Shown here one piece after another: positions 16,969 through 25,294 of a DNA stretch of 64,000 nt; the stretch's first letter is position 1, and each line of letters begins with the position of its first letter. This DNA comes from Halosimplex halobium. GTDB taxonomy: Archaea > Halobacteriota > Halobacteria > Halobacteriales > Haloarculaceae. The notes under the pieces were generated by a model. That model saw only the letters and a program-made list of their open reading frames with translations. It did not search any database and was not told the DNA's origin. The stretch covers positions 124,001 through 188,000 of the forward strand of contig NZ_JBLKNX010000008.1 of NCBI RefSeq assembly GCF_051414055.1, in the 5' to 3' direction. A program made the translations under genes and the position numbers.

Positions 16969-17035
16969 CGACGAACCCCCTCGTTTCACCTCAAACCGCC
17001 GCTATCGCTCGATTTCCGACGAACCCCCTCGTTTC
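16969..17035. repeat. Two 19-bp direct repeats, 48-bp period
   Basis: CGACGAACCCCCTCGTTTC is at 16969-16987 and again at 17017-17035 in the gap after the aldo/keto reductase gene. The rest of the gap has low coding character. The repeat may belong to a short intergenic family. Confidence 0.6.
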
Positions 17036-17206
17036 GACTCGAACCCCGCCCACGTCTTGCGATTACCCGGCACGAATTTCACTTTCACTCCGCTCCGTCA
17101 GACGCCCGTCACACGGTCGCAGTCCCCCGGTTTTCGATCGCGAGGGTGTGTGAGTTAGTTCCACGCGAAACGGAGGTGTATGCGGACGGCAGCGAGAGCG
17201 GGGTCG

Positions 17207-17992
17207 TCACTCCAGCCGGTCGAAGGTCTTCTCGGCCCACTCGACGGCGTAGTCGGCGCCGTACTCGCGGTAGGCGTCGGTGTCGAGCGCGCCGAACGGC
17301 GTGGGGGGTTCCGTTCCGTGTTTGACGGCGGCGCAGGCGAGTTCGGCGGCGTCGCCGAAGCCCGTCTCGCCGCGGGCGAGTTCCGTCGAGAGGTCGTCGA
17401 GCCGGGGTTCGAGCCGCTCGCCGGCGTCGACCCAGGCGTCGAACAGGTCGGGGTGGTCGTCGGCCCAGCCGGCGAAGGTCTCGCGGGTGTGCAGGCCGAG
17501 GTAGGCGTCGTAGACGGCGGCGGCCAGCTGGTAGGTGCCCGTCGGGTCGAGTCGGTCCTCGGCGGCCGCGGCGAGATCGCGGTATCGCTCGCCGAAGAAC
17601 CCGAGGAAGTGCTCCGGGCGGTCGAGGCCGACCTGGACGAGCGCCTCGGCGACGAGGAAGTCGACGAAGGCGTCGGGCGACCCCTCCAGGCGGGGCTTGA
17701 CGAGGACGACCGGCGGCTCGGTCTGGCGGGTCCAGGCGACGCCGCCGTCCCCGGGCGCGCCGACGGTTAGTTCGTCGCTCGCGTAGCGGCGGAGCAGTTC
17801 GGGCGCGTCCGCCGGGAGCCACGCCTCGGGGTACGAGCGGGGGTCGAAGGCGTCGGTGACCAGCGCCAGGTCCTCGGCCTGGGCGGCCGGCAGCGTCTCG
17901 AAGTCCCGCGCGCAGTCGAGGACGACGGCGCCGGGCGCGTGCTCGTCGCGGACGGCCGCCAGCTCGGGCTGGAGGTCACGTTCGCTGAACAT
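17207..17992 (-). CDS. Uncharacterised haloarchaeal protein (DUF7089-like)
   Basis: 261 residues from ATG 17992 (MFSERDLQPELAAVRDEHAP); an upstream in-frame GTG/ATG region would add only weak-coding residues. The protein is acidic, with a helix-rich C-terminal half (DFLVAEALVQVGLDRPEHFLG, YQLAAAVYDAYLGLHTRETF, DAAELACAAVKHGTEPPTPF) and a conserved-looking end (YGADYAVEWAEKTFDRLE). Similar proteins are known to me only from haloarchaea and are uncharacterised. No signal peptide or membrane segment. It stands alone, divergent from the first of the tandem surface-protein genes. Confidence 0.7.
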   Translation of the reverse strand: MFSERDLQPELAAVRDEHAPGAVVLDCARDFETLPAAQAEDLALVTDAFDPRSYPEAWLPADAPELLRRYASDELTVGAPGDGGVAWTRQTEPPVVLVKPRLEGSPDAFVDFLVAEALVQVGLDRPEHFLGFFGERYRDLAAAAEDRLDPTGTYQLAAAVYDAYLGLHTRETFAGWADDHPDLFDAWVDAGERLEPRLDDLSTELARGETGFGDAAELACAAVKHGTEPPTPFGALDTDAYREYGADYAVEWAEKTFDRLE

Positions 17993-18173
17993 CAGCGACG
18001 CCCTCCCGAGAAGAGGGCCTCCGGCGGGCGACATCCGTCGGCGACCGGCGCGAGGCTCGGCGAGGTGGTCATGTCCGTCGGCAGGGGCCGTCCGGGGTAA
18101 ACCCCATCGGTTCCCGATCGGCCGGTCGGCCGAGTCGACCGCCGGGACCGCGCTCCCCGGGTCGGGGCGCGAA

Positions 18174-18180
18174 CATTTAA
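18174..18180 (+). promoter_or_regulatory. TATA-like box of surface-protein gene 1
   Basis: CATTTAA is centred about 31 bases before ATG 18209 and is the only AT-rich patch in the region. Confidence 0.5.
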
Positions 18181-18208
18181 GACAGATGACGGGGCCAAGC
18201 GGGGGTGT

Positions 18209-19885
18209 ATGGTCGACGACGTTTCGCGGCGGGGCGTCCTGCTGGCAGGGGGCGCCGCGCTGTCGGGGGGTATCACGACGAAGCTGGGGACCCGTTCGGC
18301 GGCCGCCCGGGGGAACCAGGACGAGGCACCGCCGGTGCGGTGGAACAGAGCGATCGGCGGGCAGGGGGTTCCGGTGGCCGAGACGGTGTCCGTTTCGGAC
18401 GGACGCATCCGAGTCGATGGCTACACTGGGAAAGACTACGAGGCCGTCGACCCCTGGTCAGTCACGGTCGATTCGAATCACGGCGGGACCCACTCAACCT
18501 GGACACGGGCCGTCGACGGACAGTTTCTGACGGTCGATACAGTCGCTGGAACCGACGGGGGTCGCTTTTTCGCCGGCGAACGCACGGAGAACCCCGGCGA
18601 GGACGACGCGACGGCTCGGCCGGCGCTCATGCACACGGACGCGGACGGGGAAGTGGTCTGGGAACGGCCGTACGACCCGCCGTACGATTCGTTCCTCCCG
18701 ACCGGCGTGGCTCCGGACGACGGCGGCGGCGCGGTACTGGCCGGGTACGGTTCGGCGATCGAGAACCCGAACACGTGGATCAAAGGTATCGAACCGGACG
18801 GCGAACCGGACTGGCAGGAACGCCTCGACCAGTACTCGTACACGCTCGTAACCGGATTCGAACGGACCGAGGACAGTGGGTACATCGCGTCGGGGACGGC
18901 CTACGACCGCAGCTACGACGAGTCCGCGGGGTCACAGGAGGGGTACATCGTAAAACTCGACGACGGCGGCGACCACGAGTGGGCACAAACCTACGGCGAG
19001 CAACTCGACGACGAGACCGTCGACCAGCAGTGGTTGCTCGCGGCGACCGAAGTCGACGACGGGTACCTCTTCGTCGGCTACGTCACCGTGGCGTCCGACG
19101 AACAGGGATACCGCGGCTGGGCCCTGGCGACCGACGCCGACGGCCAGAAACGACACAGTTCGGTGTTCCGGCCCGGCGACACCGACGGGTACGTGGTCGA
19201 AGCCGTCGAGCGCGACGGCGAGTACGTACTCGTCGGCAACAGCTATCCTGGTTCCGGGACCGATACGACGAAACCGTGGATCCGGGGCTGTGACACCTCG
19301 CTCTCGGAGAACTGGGAACTGACCGACGTCGTCGAGGGCTACGCGGAAGTCAGCGATGCAGTTGCGACGACCGACGGCGGCGTCGTCCTCGTCGGTAACC
19401 GCTACACCGCCGAGTCCGTCGGAGACGTGTTCGCGATCAAAGCCGGTGGCGACCCGGCGGAGACGCCGACGGCCACCCCCACGCCGACCGCGACCCCGAC
19501 GCCGACTCCCACGGCCACGCCGACGCCGACTCCCACGGCCACGCCGACGCCGACTCCCACGGCCACGCCGACTCCCACGGCCACGGAGTCTCCGACGCCG
19601 ACCGCCACACCGTCGCCGACGCCGACCCCCTGGCCGACACAGACGCCGACGGACACGCCGACTGACGCGCCGCCGACGGACACGCCGACTGACGCGCCGC
19701 CGACGGACACGCCCGCCCCGGACACCACCCCGGCGTCGGCCGAAACGGCCGAACCGGCGCCGGCCGAGCGGTCGACGACCGCCTCCGAGGACGGCCCCGG
19801 CTTCGGCGTCGGCGCGACGCTGGCGGCGCTGGGCGGGAGCGCGCTACTGGCCCGGCTGCGAGGTGGGTCGACCGACGGGGAGTGA
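18209..19885 (+). CDS. Tat-exported PGF-CTERM surface protein with Thr-Pro stalk (paralogue 1)
   Basis: 558 residues. A twin-arginine signal (VSRRGVLLAGGAALSGG) is followed by about 400 residues of repeating beta-rich segments with a GDG/DGGY pattern and W-E-x turns (DGEVVWERPYD, DGEPDWQERLD, GDHEWAQTYGE), suggesting a beta-propeller-like fold. Then comes a roughly 75-residue TPT-repeat stalk, likely heavily O-glycosylated, and a C-terminal GPGFGVGATLAALGGSALLARLR, the archaeosortase-A PGF-CTERM signal. The gene is slightly less GC-biased in its first half than its paralogue at 20129-21682, which shares the same architecture. A likely S-layer-attached sensor or adhesin; the ligand is unknown. 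Confidence 0.8.
   Translation: MVDDVSRRGVLLAGGAALSGGITTKLGTRSAAARGNQDEAPPVRWNRAIGGQGVPVAETVSVSDGRIRVDGYTGKDYEAVDPWSVTVDSNHGGTHSTWTRAVDGQFLTVDTVAGTDGGRFFAGERTENPGEDDATARPALMHTDADGEVVWERPYDPPYDSFLPTGVAPDDGGGAVLAGYGSAIENPNTWIKGIEPDGEPDWQERLDQYSYTLVTGFERTEDSGYIASGTAYDRSYDESAGSQEGYIVKLDDGGDHEWAQTYGEQLDDETVDQQWLLAATEVDDGYLFVGYVTVASDEQGYRGWALATDADGQKRHSSVFRPGDTDGYVVEAVERDGEYVLVGNSYPGSGTDTTKPWIRGCDTSLSENWELTDVVEGYAEVSDAVATTDGGVVLVGNRYTAESVGDVFAIKAGGDPAETPTATPTPTATPTPTPTATPTPTPTATPTPTPTATPTPTATESPTPTATPSPTPTPWPTQTPTDTPTDAPPTDTPTDAPPTDTPAPDTTPASAETAEPAPAERSTTASEDGPGFGVGATLAALGGSALLARLRGGSTDGE
19497..19704 (+). repeat. Coding minisatellites in the Thr-Pro stalk
   Basis: A 24-bp unit encoding TPTPTPTA repeats about three times between 19497 and 19580, and a 27-bp unit encoding DTPTDAPPT is present twice in perfect tandem (19651-19677, 19678-19704). 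Such repeats allow the stalk length to change by slippage. It is inside a reading frame and is not a CRISPR array. Confidence 0.75.
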
Positions 19886-19914
19886 CCCGCCGCGACGGGC
19901 CCGCCGGACGCCGC

Positions 19915-20001
19915 TTACGACAGGAAGACGACGACGAGCGCGAGCGCGAGCAGTGCGGCGATGCCGATCGTCCCGAGCGTGAACTTCGTCGCGTAGCTCA
20001 T
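19915..20001 (-). CDS. 28-residue single-helix membrane peptide
   Basis: MSYATKFTLGTIGIAALLAL followed by ALVVVFLS: a short polar start, then one hydrophobic helix. It sits in the gap between the two tandem surface-protein genes, on the opposite strand, and was found by translating short frames. Tiny one-helix proteins like this recur in haloarchaeal genomes. Its start ATG is at 20001. Too short for a family assignment; the evidence is the helix and the strongly biased codons. Confidence 0.5.
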   Translation of the reverse strand: MSYATKFTLGTIGIAALLALALVVVFLS

Positions 20002-20095
20002 GGGCGGCGATTCCGCGGCCACCGACCTAAAGCCCCCGTTTGTCCGCCGGGCCGACCCCGCTCGGACCGGCCGGTATCGCCGCCGAATGGGGGCC

Positions 20096-20101
20096 ATTTA
20101 T
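20096..20101 (+). promoter_or_regulatory. TATA-like box of surface-protein gene 2
   Basis: ATTTAT is centred about 30 bases before ATG 20129 and selects that start over the longer in-frame ORF from 20000. Confidence 0.5.
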
Positions 20102-20128
20102 GACCGGGCCGCCGCGACTGACGACTGT

Positions 20129-21682
20129 ATGACAGATGGTCTGTCGAGACGACGGGTGCTGACCGGTGCCGGACTGGTGGCCGCCGGCGTCGCACTCGGG
20201 GGGACAGCCGGGGCGTCGCCGCGCGACGGTGCGGGCGGCGCCGACGAGTTGCCGCTGCGCTGGAACCGGACGTACTCCGACGCCACGTACAACGCCGCGA
20301 CCTCGGTGGTCGAGGACGGCGACCGGTACGTCGTGCTGGGCCAGTCGGGGGCGCAGGCGTCGGGGATCCCGGGGTGGCTGTTCGGCACGGACGCGACGAG
20401 CGGGGAGGGGGAGTGGATGGCGACGGTCGAGAGCGAGGACCACGACCCGCCGCGGTTCCAGACGCACATCCCGGCCGTCGACGGCGACGGCTACGCGCTG
20501 GTCGGCTTCCACGTCCAGTCCGGCACGGGTTCGCTCGTCCGGACGGGTCCAGACGGGGAGATACAGTGGTGGGAGACCTACGAGGTGGACACCGACGGCG
20601 AGTCGAGCGGGCGCCTGCTCGCGCGCGACGCGATCGCCACCGGCGACGGCTACCTGGTCGCCGGTGCGAGCGTCCGGAACCGCTCGGCGAGCGGGCTCGT
20701 CCTCAGGGTCGGGGCCGACGGCGAGGAGCGGTCGCGGACGCGGCTGTTGACCGACGAGCAGTCCGAGATCCTGCGCGTCGTGCCCGACGGCGACGGGTAC
20801 GTGGGTGTGGCGGTCGTCCAGTCGTCGGGCGACGGGGCGTCGGTCCGGTCGGTCCTGTTCCGCGCCGACGCCGACGACGAGATCCAGTGGCGCGAGGCGT
20901 TCACCGCGCCGACCGACGGCGACCCCCTCGCGCAGAACCAGCTGGTCGACCTCGCGGCCGACGGCGACGGCTACGTCGCGGCCGGCTACGCGGCGAACAG
21001 TACCTTCGAGACGGCCGACGGCTGGGTGCTCTCGGTCGACGGGAGCGGCGAGGGGCAGGCGACCCGTCGACTGTCGCCCAGCCCGCTGACGCTGTTCACC
21101 GCCGTGGCGACGACCGACGACGGGGTCGTCGTCGCGGGCCAGGGCACCGAGTCCGCGACCAGCCAGGCGGCAGTCGGTGTGGTCGGCGAACTCGACGGGG
21201 AACTGGACGGGAACTGGAGCCGGACGGTCTCGGTCGGAGCGATCAACAACGTCCGCGACCTGATCGCGACGGGCGACGGCGGCGTCGCCTTCGCGGGGGT
21301 CACGCAGTACCAGTCCCGGAGCGCCGACCCCCGGAGCGAGGCGTGGCTCGTCAAACTCGGCGGCGAGGACGCCCCGCGGGTCACGGCGACGGGGCCCGAG
21401 ACCGACACCCCGTCGTCGACCGCGACGGCCTCGCCGACGGCGACGCCCACGCCGACGGCGACGCCCACGCCGACGCCCACGCCGACCGCGACCCCGTCGC
21501 CGACACCCACAGCGATGCCCTCGCCCACACCGACCGCGACGCCCGAACCCACGGACGACGGGGCGTCGTCGGGGACGGACCCGACGGGGACAACCTCGGG
21601 CGACGGACCCGGCTTCGGCGTCGGTGCGGCCCTGGCGGCGCTGAGCGGGACGGCGCTGTACGAACGCTACCGCGACGACTGA
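20129..21682 (+). CDS. Tat-exported PGF-CTERM surface protein with Thr-Pro stalk (paralogue 2)
   Basis: 517 residues, starting MTDGLSRRRVLTGAGLVAAG (twin-arginine signal). The ectodomain begins LPLRWNRTYSDATYNAATSV, alignable with PPVRWNRAIGGQG of the 18209 gene, and continues with GDGYLVAG/GDGYVAAGY-type repeats of a propeller-like fold. A TPTPT stalk (about residues 430-480) and the tail DGPGFGVGAALAALSGTALY-ERYRDD (PGF-CTERM) complete the architecture. The pair is a tandem duplication separated by a tiny membrane-peptide gene. Its stop codon and that of the MATE gene abut tail-to-tail (TGATCA at 21680-21685). Confidence 0.8.
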   Translation: MTDGLSRRRVLTGAGLVAAGVALGGTAGASPRDGAGGADELPLRWNRTYSDATYNAATSVVEDGDRYVVLGQSGAQASGIPGWLFGTDATSGEGEWMATVESEDHDPPRFQTHIPAVDGDGYALVGFHVQSGTGSLVRTGPDGEIQWWETYEVDTDGESSGRLLARDAIATGDGYLVAGASVRNRSASGLVLRVGADGEERSRTRLLTDEQSEILRVVPDGDGYVGVAVVQSSGDGASVRSVLFRADADDEIQWREAFTAPTDGDPLAQNQLVDLAADGDGYVAAGYAANSTFETADGWVLSVDGSGEGQATRRLSPSPLTLFTAVATTDDGVVVAGQGTESATSQAAVGVVGELDGELDGNWSRTVSVGAINNVRDLIATGDGGVAFAGVTQYQSRSADPRSEAWLVKLGGEDAPRVTATGPETDTPSSTATASPTATPTPTATPTPTPTPTATPSPTPTAMPSPTPTATPEPTDDGASSGTDPTGTTSGDGPGFGVGAALAALSGTALYERYRDD

Positions 21683-23149
21683 TCAGTCGTCGGCGCCGGC
21701 GCCGACGCCGGAGGCGCGGGCCACGTCGCGCCACTTGCCTGACCGGAAGCGGCCGGTGTTGACCGCCGCCTTCACGTAGAAGTCCGCGACGATGGCCGCG
21801 AAGACTGCGGTGTATCCCATGCTCGCCCCGAGCGGGACCGACACCCCGAGGACGGTGACGGCGAACCCCGCGGGTAGCGCCAGCGACGCGACCGGGAGCC
21901 GGACGACGTAGGTGCCGAGTACCGTGCCGTAGAGCGGCCAGCGGGTGTCGCCGGCGCCGCGGAGGCTGCCGCGCATCGTCCGCGAGACGGAGAACCCGGC
22001 GACGGCGAGGCCGAACACCCGGATGAACTGCACCGTCAGGTCGACCTCGTTCGTGCCGAAGGCGACGGCGACCGGCCGGGCCGCAGCGACGAGGACCGCG
22101 GCGACGAGCAGCTGGGTGGCCAGCGCGATCCGCAGCGTCTGCCAGCCGTACTCGGCGGCGTTCTCGTCGTCGCCCGAGCCGACGTACTGGCCGACGAGCG
22201 TCGACGCCGCCGTCGAGTAGCCCCACGCGGGCATCAACGCCAGCAACATTACGCGGCGCCCGATGGCGTAGGCGGCGACCGCGCCGACGCCGAGCTGGCC
22301 GAGGATGAACAGGAAGGGGAACCGGCCGAACGTCTGCAGCAGGCGCATCCCCGACAGCGGGACGCCGACGCGGAGGATCTCCTTGCCGAGCCCGAGGTCG
22401 AGCTGTCGGCCGCCGAGCGGGAGCGCGACGGCGTAGTCGCCCGAGACCAGCAGCGCGAGGAAGACCGCGGCCGCGAGCGCGTTGGCGACGGCCGTCCCGA
22501 TGGCGGCGCCGGCGATGCCCAGTTCCGGCGCCGGCCCGAGGCCGAAGATGAGCGCGGCGTTGAGGACGACGTTGGTCGGCAGCGTCGTCAGCCGGACGTA
22601 CATCGGCGTCCGCGTGTCGGCGCTGCCGGCCAGCGCCCGCGAGGCGACCATCGACCAGAACCGCGGCGCCATCGACAGCATCACGATCGACAGGTACGTC
22701 GCCCCGTAGTCGATGGCCGCGGCGTCGTCCGTCAGCAGCCCGACCAGCGGCTCGGCGTAGACCCACGCGACGGCCGTCAGCGGCAGCGATATCGCCAGCG
22801 CCAGCCACAGCGACTGCTTGACCGCCAGGTCCGCCCGGTCGGGCCGATCGGCGCCCTGGAGCCGCGAGACGACGCTGATCGTCCCCGAGGAGACCGCCAG
22901 CGAGAGGCCGAAGCCGATGAAGTAGTACTGGAAGCCCAGTTCGAGGCCCGCGATGGCGGCGTCGCCCAGCGCGATCCCGACCATCAGGAAGTCGGCGACG
23001 CGCAACAGCACCCGCAGCGCGCCGGTGACCATCACCGGCAGCGCCAGGTCGAACGCCTCGCCGGACTTCTCGCGGTCCGCGATCCCGAACCTGTCCAGGA
23101 GCGCCGGAAAGACGAAGAGGGCGTCCCGGACCCGCTGGCGGACGGCCAT
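21683..23149 (-). CDS. MATE-family efflux transporter
   Basis: 488 residues from ATG 23149 (MAVRQRVRDALFVFPALLDR); the longer frame upstream is serine/arginine-rich and overlaps the neighbouring gene's 3' end. Twelve hydrophobic segments can be counted in two bundles of six, with family-like positions such as FDLALPVMVTGALRVLLRVADF in helix 1 and LEIGVPL-type ILRVGVPLSGMRLLQTFGRF at the start of the second bundle. MATE proteins export drugs, toxins or metabolites using Na+ or H+ gradients. The substrate is unknown. Ends back to back with the surface-protein gene. Confidence 0.9.
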   Translation of the reverse strand: MAVRQRVRDALFVFPALLDRFGIADREKSGEAFDLALPVMVTGALRVLLRVADFLMVGIALGDAAIAGLELGFQYYFIGFGLSLAVSSGTISVVSRLQGADRPDRADLAVKQSLWLALAISLPLTAVAWVYAEPLVGLLTDDAAAIDYGATYLSIVMLSMAPRFWSMVASRALAGSADTRTPMYVRLTTLPTNVVLNAALIFGLGPAPELGIAGAAIGTAVANALAAAVFLALLVSGDYAVALPLGGRQLDLGLGKEILRVGVPLSGMRLLQTFGRFPFLFILGQLGVGAVAAYAIGRRVMLLALMPAWGYSTAASTLVGQYVGSGDDENAAEYGWQTLRIALATQLLVAAVLVAAARPVAVAFGTNEVDLTVQFIRVFGLAVAGFSVSRTMRGSLRGAGDTRWPLYGTVLGTYVVRLPVASLALPAGFAVTVLGVSVPLGASMGYTAVFAAIVADFYVKAAVNTGRFRSGKWRDVARASGVGAGADD

Positions 23150-23234
23150 GTGCCCGTTCGCAGGGACCGACTGCCCCTCTAGCTTTGGGTTCCGGAACCG
23201 CCGGGCCGTCCGCCGGTTCGCGCCGGACGACGGC

Positions 23235-24824
23235 TCACTTCGCGCCGCCCCGGTCGAAGACGACCTCGCCGCCGACCACCGTCGTCCGCACGTCGATGTC
23301 GGCGACCTCGCCGGGGTCGACGGCCCACGGCGACCGGTCGAGGACGACCAGATCGGCAAGTTTGCCCTCCTCGACGGTGCCGAGGCGGTCCTCGTCGAAA
23401 CCCGCGTGGGCGGCGCCGCTCGTGTACGCTCGCAACGCTTCGGTGACCGAGAGCCGCTGGCGGTCGTCGGGCGCCGTGACGGCCTGTTCGACGCCGAACA
23501 GCGGGTCCAGCGGCATGCAGTCGCTCCCGAACGCCAGGGCCGCGCCCGCGTCGAGGAGGTCGCCGAACCGGTTCGACGTCAGCCGCCGTTCGTCGCCGAG
23601 GCGGTCGGCGTAGAGGCCGTCCTCGCGGGCCCACTTCAGGAAGTTCGGCTGCATCGACGCGACGACGTCGCTCGCGGCGAGTCGGTCGACCAGGTCGTCG
23701 GTCAGCACCTCGGCGTGTTCGATCCGGTGGCGGGCGCCGTCGGCGGATTCGAGGGCGTCCAGCGTCTCGCGGACCGCCTCGTCGCCGATGGCGTGGACGG
23801 CCACCTGCAGGTCCGCCGCCGCCGCGCGGGCGACGATATCGCGGAGCTCCGCCGGGTCGACGACCCACTGGCCGCGGTTCTCCTCGGCGGTTTCTCCGGA
23901 GTCGCCGTCCGCGCGCTCACTGTCGGCGTACGGCTCGGAGAGCTTCGCAGTGCGGCCGCCGATGGAGCCGTCGGTGTAGGTCTTGATCGCCCCCGTCCGG
24001 ACGCGGTCGCTGCCGTGGTTGGTCCGGAGGCCGAGTTCCTCGACCGCGTCGAGGTGGTCGCTCCAGTAGTTGAGCCGTACCCGGATCGGGAGTTCGCCCA
24101 CCCGGTCGAGTTCGCGGTAGACTGCCGGCGCCTCCGAGCGTCGCACCATGTCGTGGACGCCGGCGACGCCGAGTTCCGTGGCCCGTTCGGTGGCGGCGTG
24201 AACCGCTCGCCGCATCGCGAGCCGGTCGGGTTCGATAGCGGCCCAGAGTTCGTCGAGGGCGTCCTCGACGACGACCCCCGTCGGTTCGCCCGCCCGGGTC
24301 TGCACGTCGGAGTCGGGCATCCCGTCGCGCAGGCGGTCGAGCGCCCTCGTGTCGAGCGACGCGAGGTGCATGTCCTCGCGGACGGCGGCGACCGGCCGGT
24401 CGGTGTCCACCCCGTCCAGATCCGCGGCGGTGAGATATCGGTCGTCGTCCCACACGCTCTCGTCGTAGCCGAAGCCCAGCACCCACTCCCGGTCCGGACC
24501 GTCCGCGGCGTCGAGTTCGCCGGCGCGGGCCGCGAGCAGGTCGACCGCCTCCTCGGGCGAGTCGGCCGCCGAGAGGTCGGCGTTGACCAGCCGCCGCCCG
24601 ACCATCGGCAGGTGGGTGTGGGCGTCGACGAAGCCGGGGAGAACGACCCGTCCCCCGCAGTCCCGAACCGTCGTCTCGACGCCCGCGAGGTGGTCCACGT
24701 CGAAGGCCGACCCGACCGCGACGATCCGGCCGTCCCGGACCGCGAGGGCCTCGGCGGTCTCGTCGGGGTCGGTCAGCGTGTGTATCTCCGCGTTCGTGAG
24801 CACCAGGTCCGCGGCCGCTGTCAT
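23235..24824 (-). CDS. YtcJ-type amidohydrolase
   Basis: 529 residues. The amidohydrolase-3 (YtcJ/COG1574) plan is complete: N-terminal beta-sandwich (ADLVLTNAEIHTLTDPDETA), the HxH metal motif in LPGFVDAHTHLP (His69, His71), KTYTDGSIGGRTAKLSEPY, VAVHAIGDEAVRETLDAL, RIEHAEVLTDDLVDRLA, a C-terminal AFGSDCMPLDPLFGV and DLVVLDRSPWAVDPGEVADI. Such enzymes hydrolyse exocyclic amide or ester bonds in small molecules; the natural substrate in haloarchaea is unknown. A TTACC box near 24850 lies 27 bases before the ATG. Upstream lies the large nested inverted-repeat gap. Confidence 0.9.
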   Translation of the reverse strand: MTAAADLVLTNAEIHTLTDPDETAEALAVRDGRIVAVGSAFDVDHLAGVETTVRDCGGRVVLPGFVDAHTHLPMVGRRLVNADLSAADSPEEAVDLLAARAGELDAADGPDREWVLGFGYDESVWDDDRYLTAADLDGVDTDRPVAAVREDMHLASLDTRALDRLRDGMPDSDVQTRAGEPTGVVVEDALDELWAAIEPDRLAMRRAVHAATERATELGVAGVHDMVRRSEAPAVYRELDRVGELPIRVRLNYWSDHLDAVEELGLRTNHGSDRVRTGAIKTYTDGSIGGRTAKLSEPYADSERADGDSGETAEENRGQWVVDPAELRDIVARAAAADLQVAVHAIGDEAVRETLDALESADGARHRIEHAEVLTDDLVDRLAASDVVASMQPNFLKWAREDGLYADRLGDERRLTSNRFGDLLDAGAALAFGSDCMPLDPLFGVEQAVTAPDDRQRLSVTEALRAYTSGAAHAGFDEDRLGTVEEGKLADLVVLDRSPWAVDPGEVADIDVRTTVVGGEVVFDRGGAK

Positions 24825-24922
24825 GGTCAGAACTGCGGCGGTGTCGTTGGTAAGCGTTCGGGCGGTCGGGTGTGTCGAGTGTCGAAATGGAACTGGCTCC
24901 GTGAGTCTCCCTCGACTGCGAC

Positions 24923-25223
24923 CGCGAACAGCGTGAAAGCCCCGACGCGTTCGACTCGGGGGGCTCGCTGTGCTCCTCGACCGCCGAAGACTCGCTTCGC
25001 TCGTCTTCGGGGCCTGTGGTGCTTTCGTCGCCCGCCGTCGTCGAACGCGTCGCCCCTTTCATTCCCACCCGCACAGACTTGGTCGTCGGTCTATGCGGGT
25101 GGGAATGAAAGGGGCGGATTGCTCCGGGAAGCACGGCGCCGCAAGCACCGTAGCGAGCGGAGCGAGCGAGGCGCGCAGCAAGCCGCGCGACCGGAGCAAT
25201 CGGGGGCTTTCACGCTGCTTGCG
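24923..25223. repeat. Nested inverted-repeat element, outer arms about 21 bp
   Basis: The outer arms, around AGCGTGAAAGCCCC (24923-24943) and the complementary GGGGCTTTCACGCT (25202-25223), pair with only a few mismatches over 21-22 bp. Inside, at 25052-25115, is a perfect 22-bp stem. The interior also has CCGAAGACTCG/CGTCTTCGG and GCGAGCGGAGCGAGCG-type partial stems. The GGGCTTTCA motif and general design resemble the element at 2567-2902. Confidence 0.6.
25052..25115. repeat. Perfect 22-bp hairpin with 20-nt loop
   Basis: Positions 25052-25073 (beginning GCCCCTTTCATTCCC) are the exact reverse complement of 25094-25115 (ending GAATGAAAGGGGC), with loop 25074-25093. A 22-bp uninterrupted stem is far beyond what chance gives in this sequence. 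It could fold in either transcript or extrude as a cruciform. Confidence 0.8.
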
Positions 25224-25294
25224 ATCGCTTCAATCGTGCCGGACATCCCGGCGGTGACAGGCGCCCGATGTACACCGATATCCCGAACACCCGC

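Larger units (their letters stand above)
24825..25294. other. 470-bp intergenic gap holding a nested inverted repeat
   Basis: No credible gene. The gap carries the promoter of the amidohydrolase gene at its left end, then the 24923-25223 nested inverted-repeat element described separately. The right end (25224-25294) is unremarkable and runs into the stop of an ABC permease gene. Confidence 0.6.

Noticed and set aside
19497..19704. CRISPR-like tandem repeats
   Set aside because: Repeats are contiguous without spacers and code for a Thr-Pro stalk inside a convincing gene.
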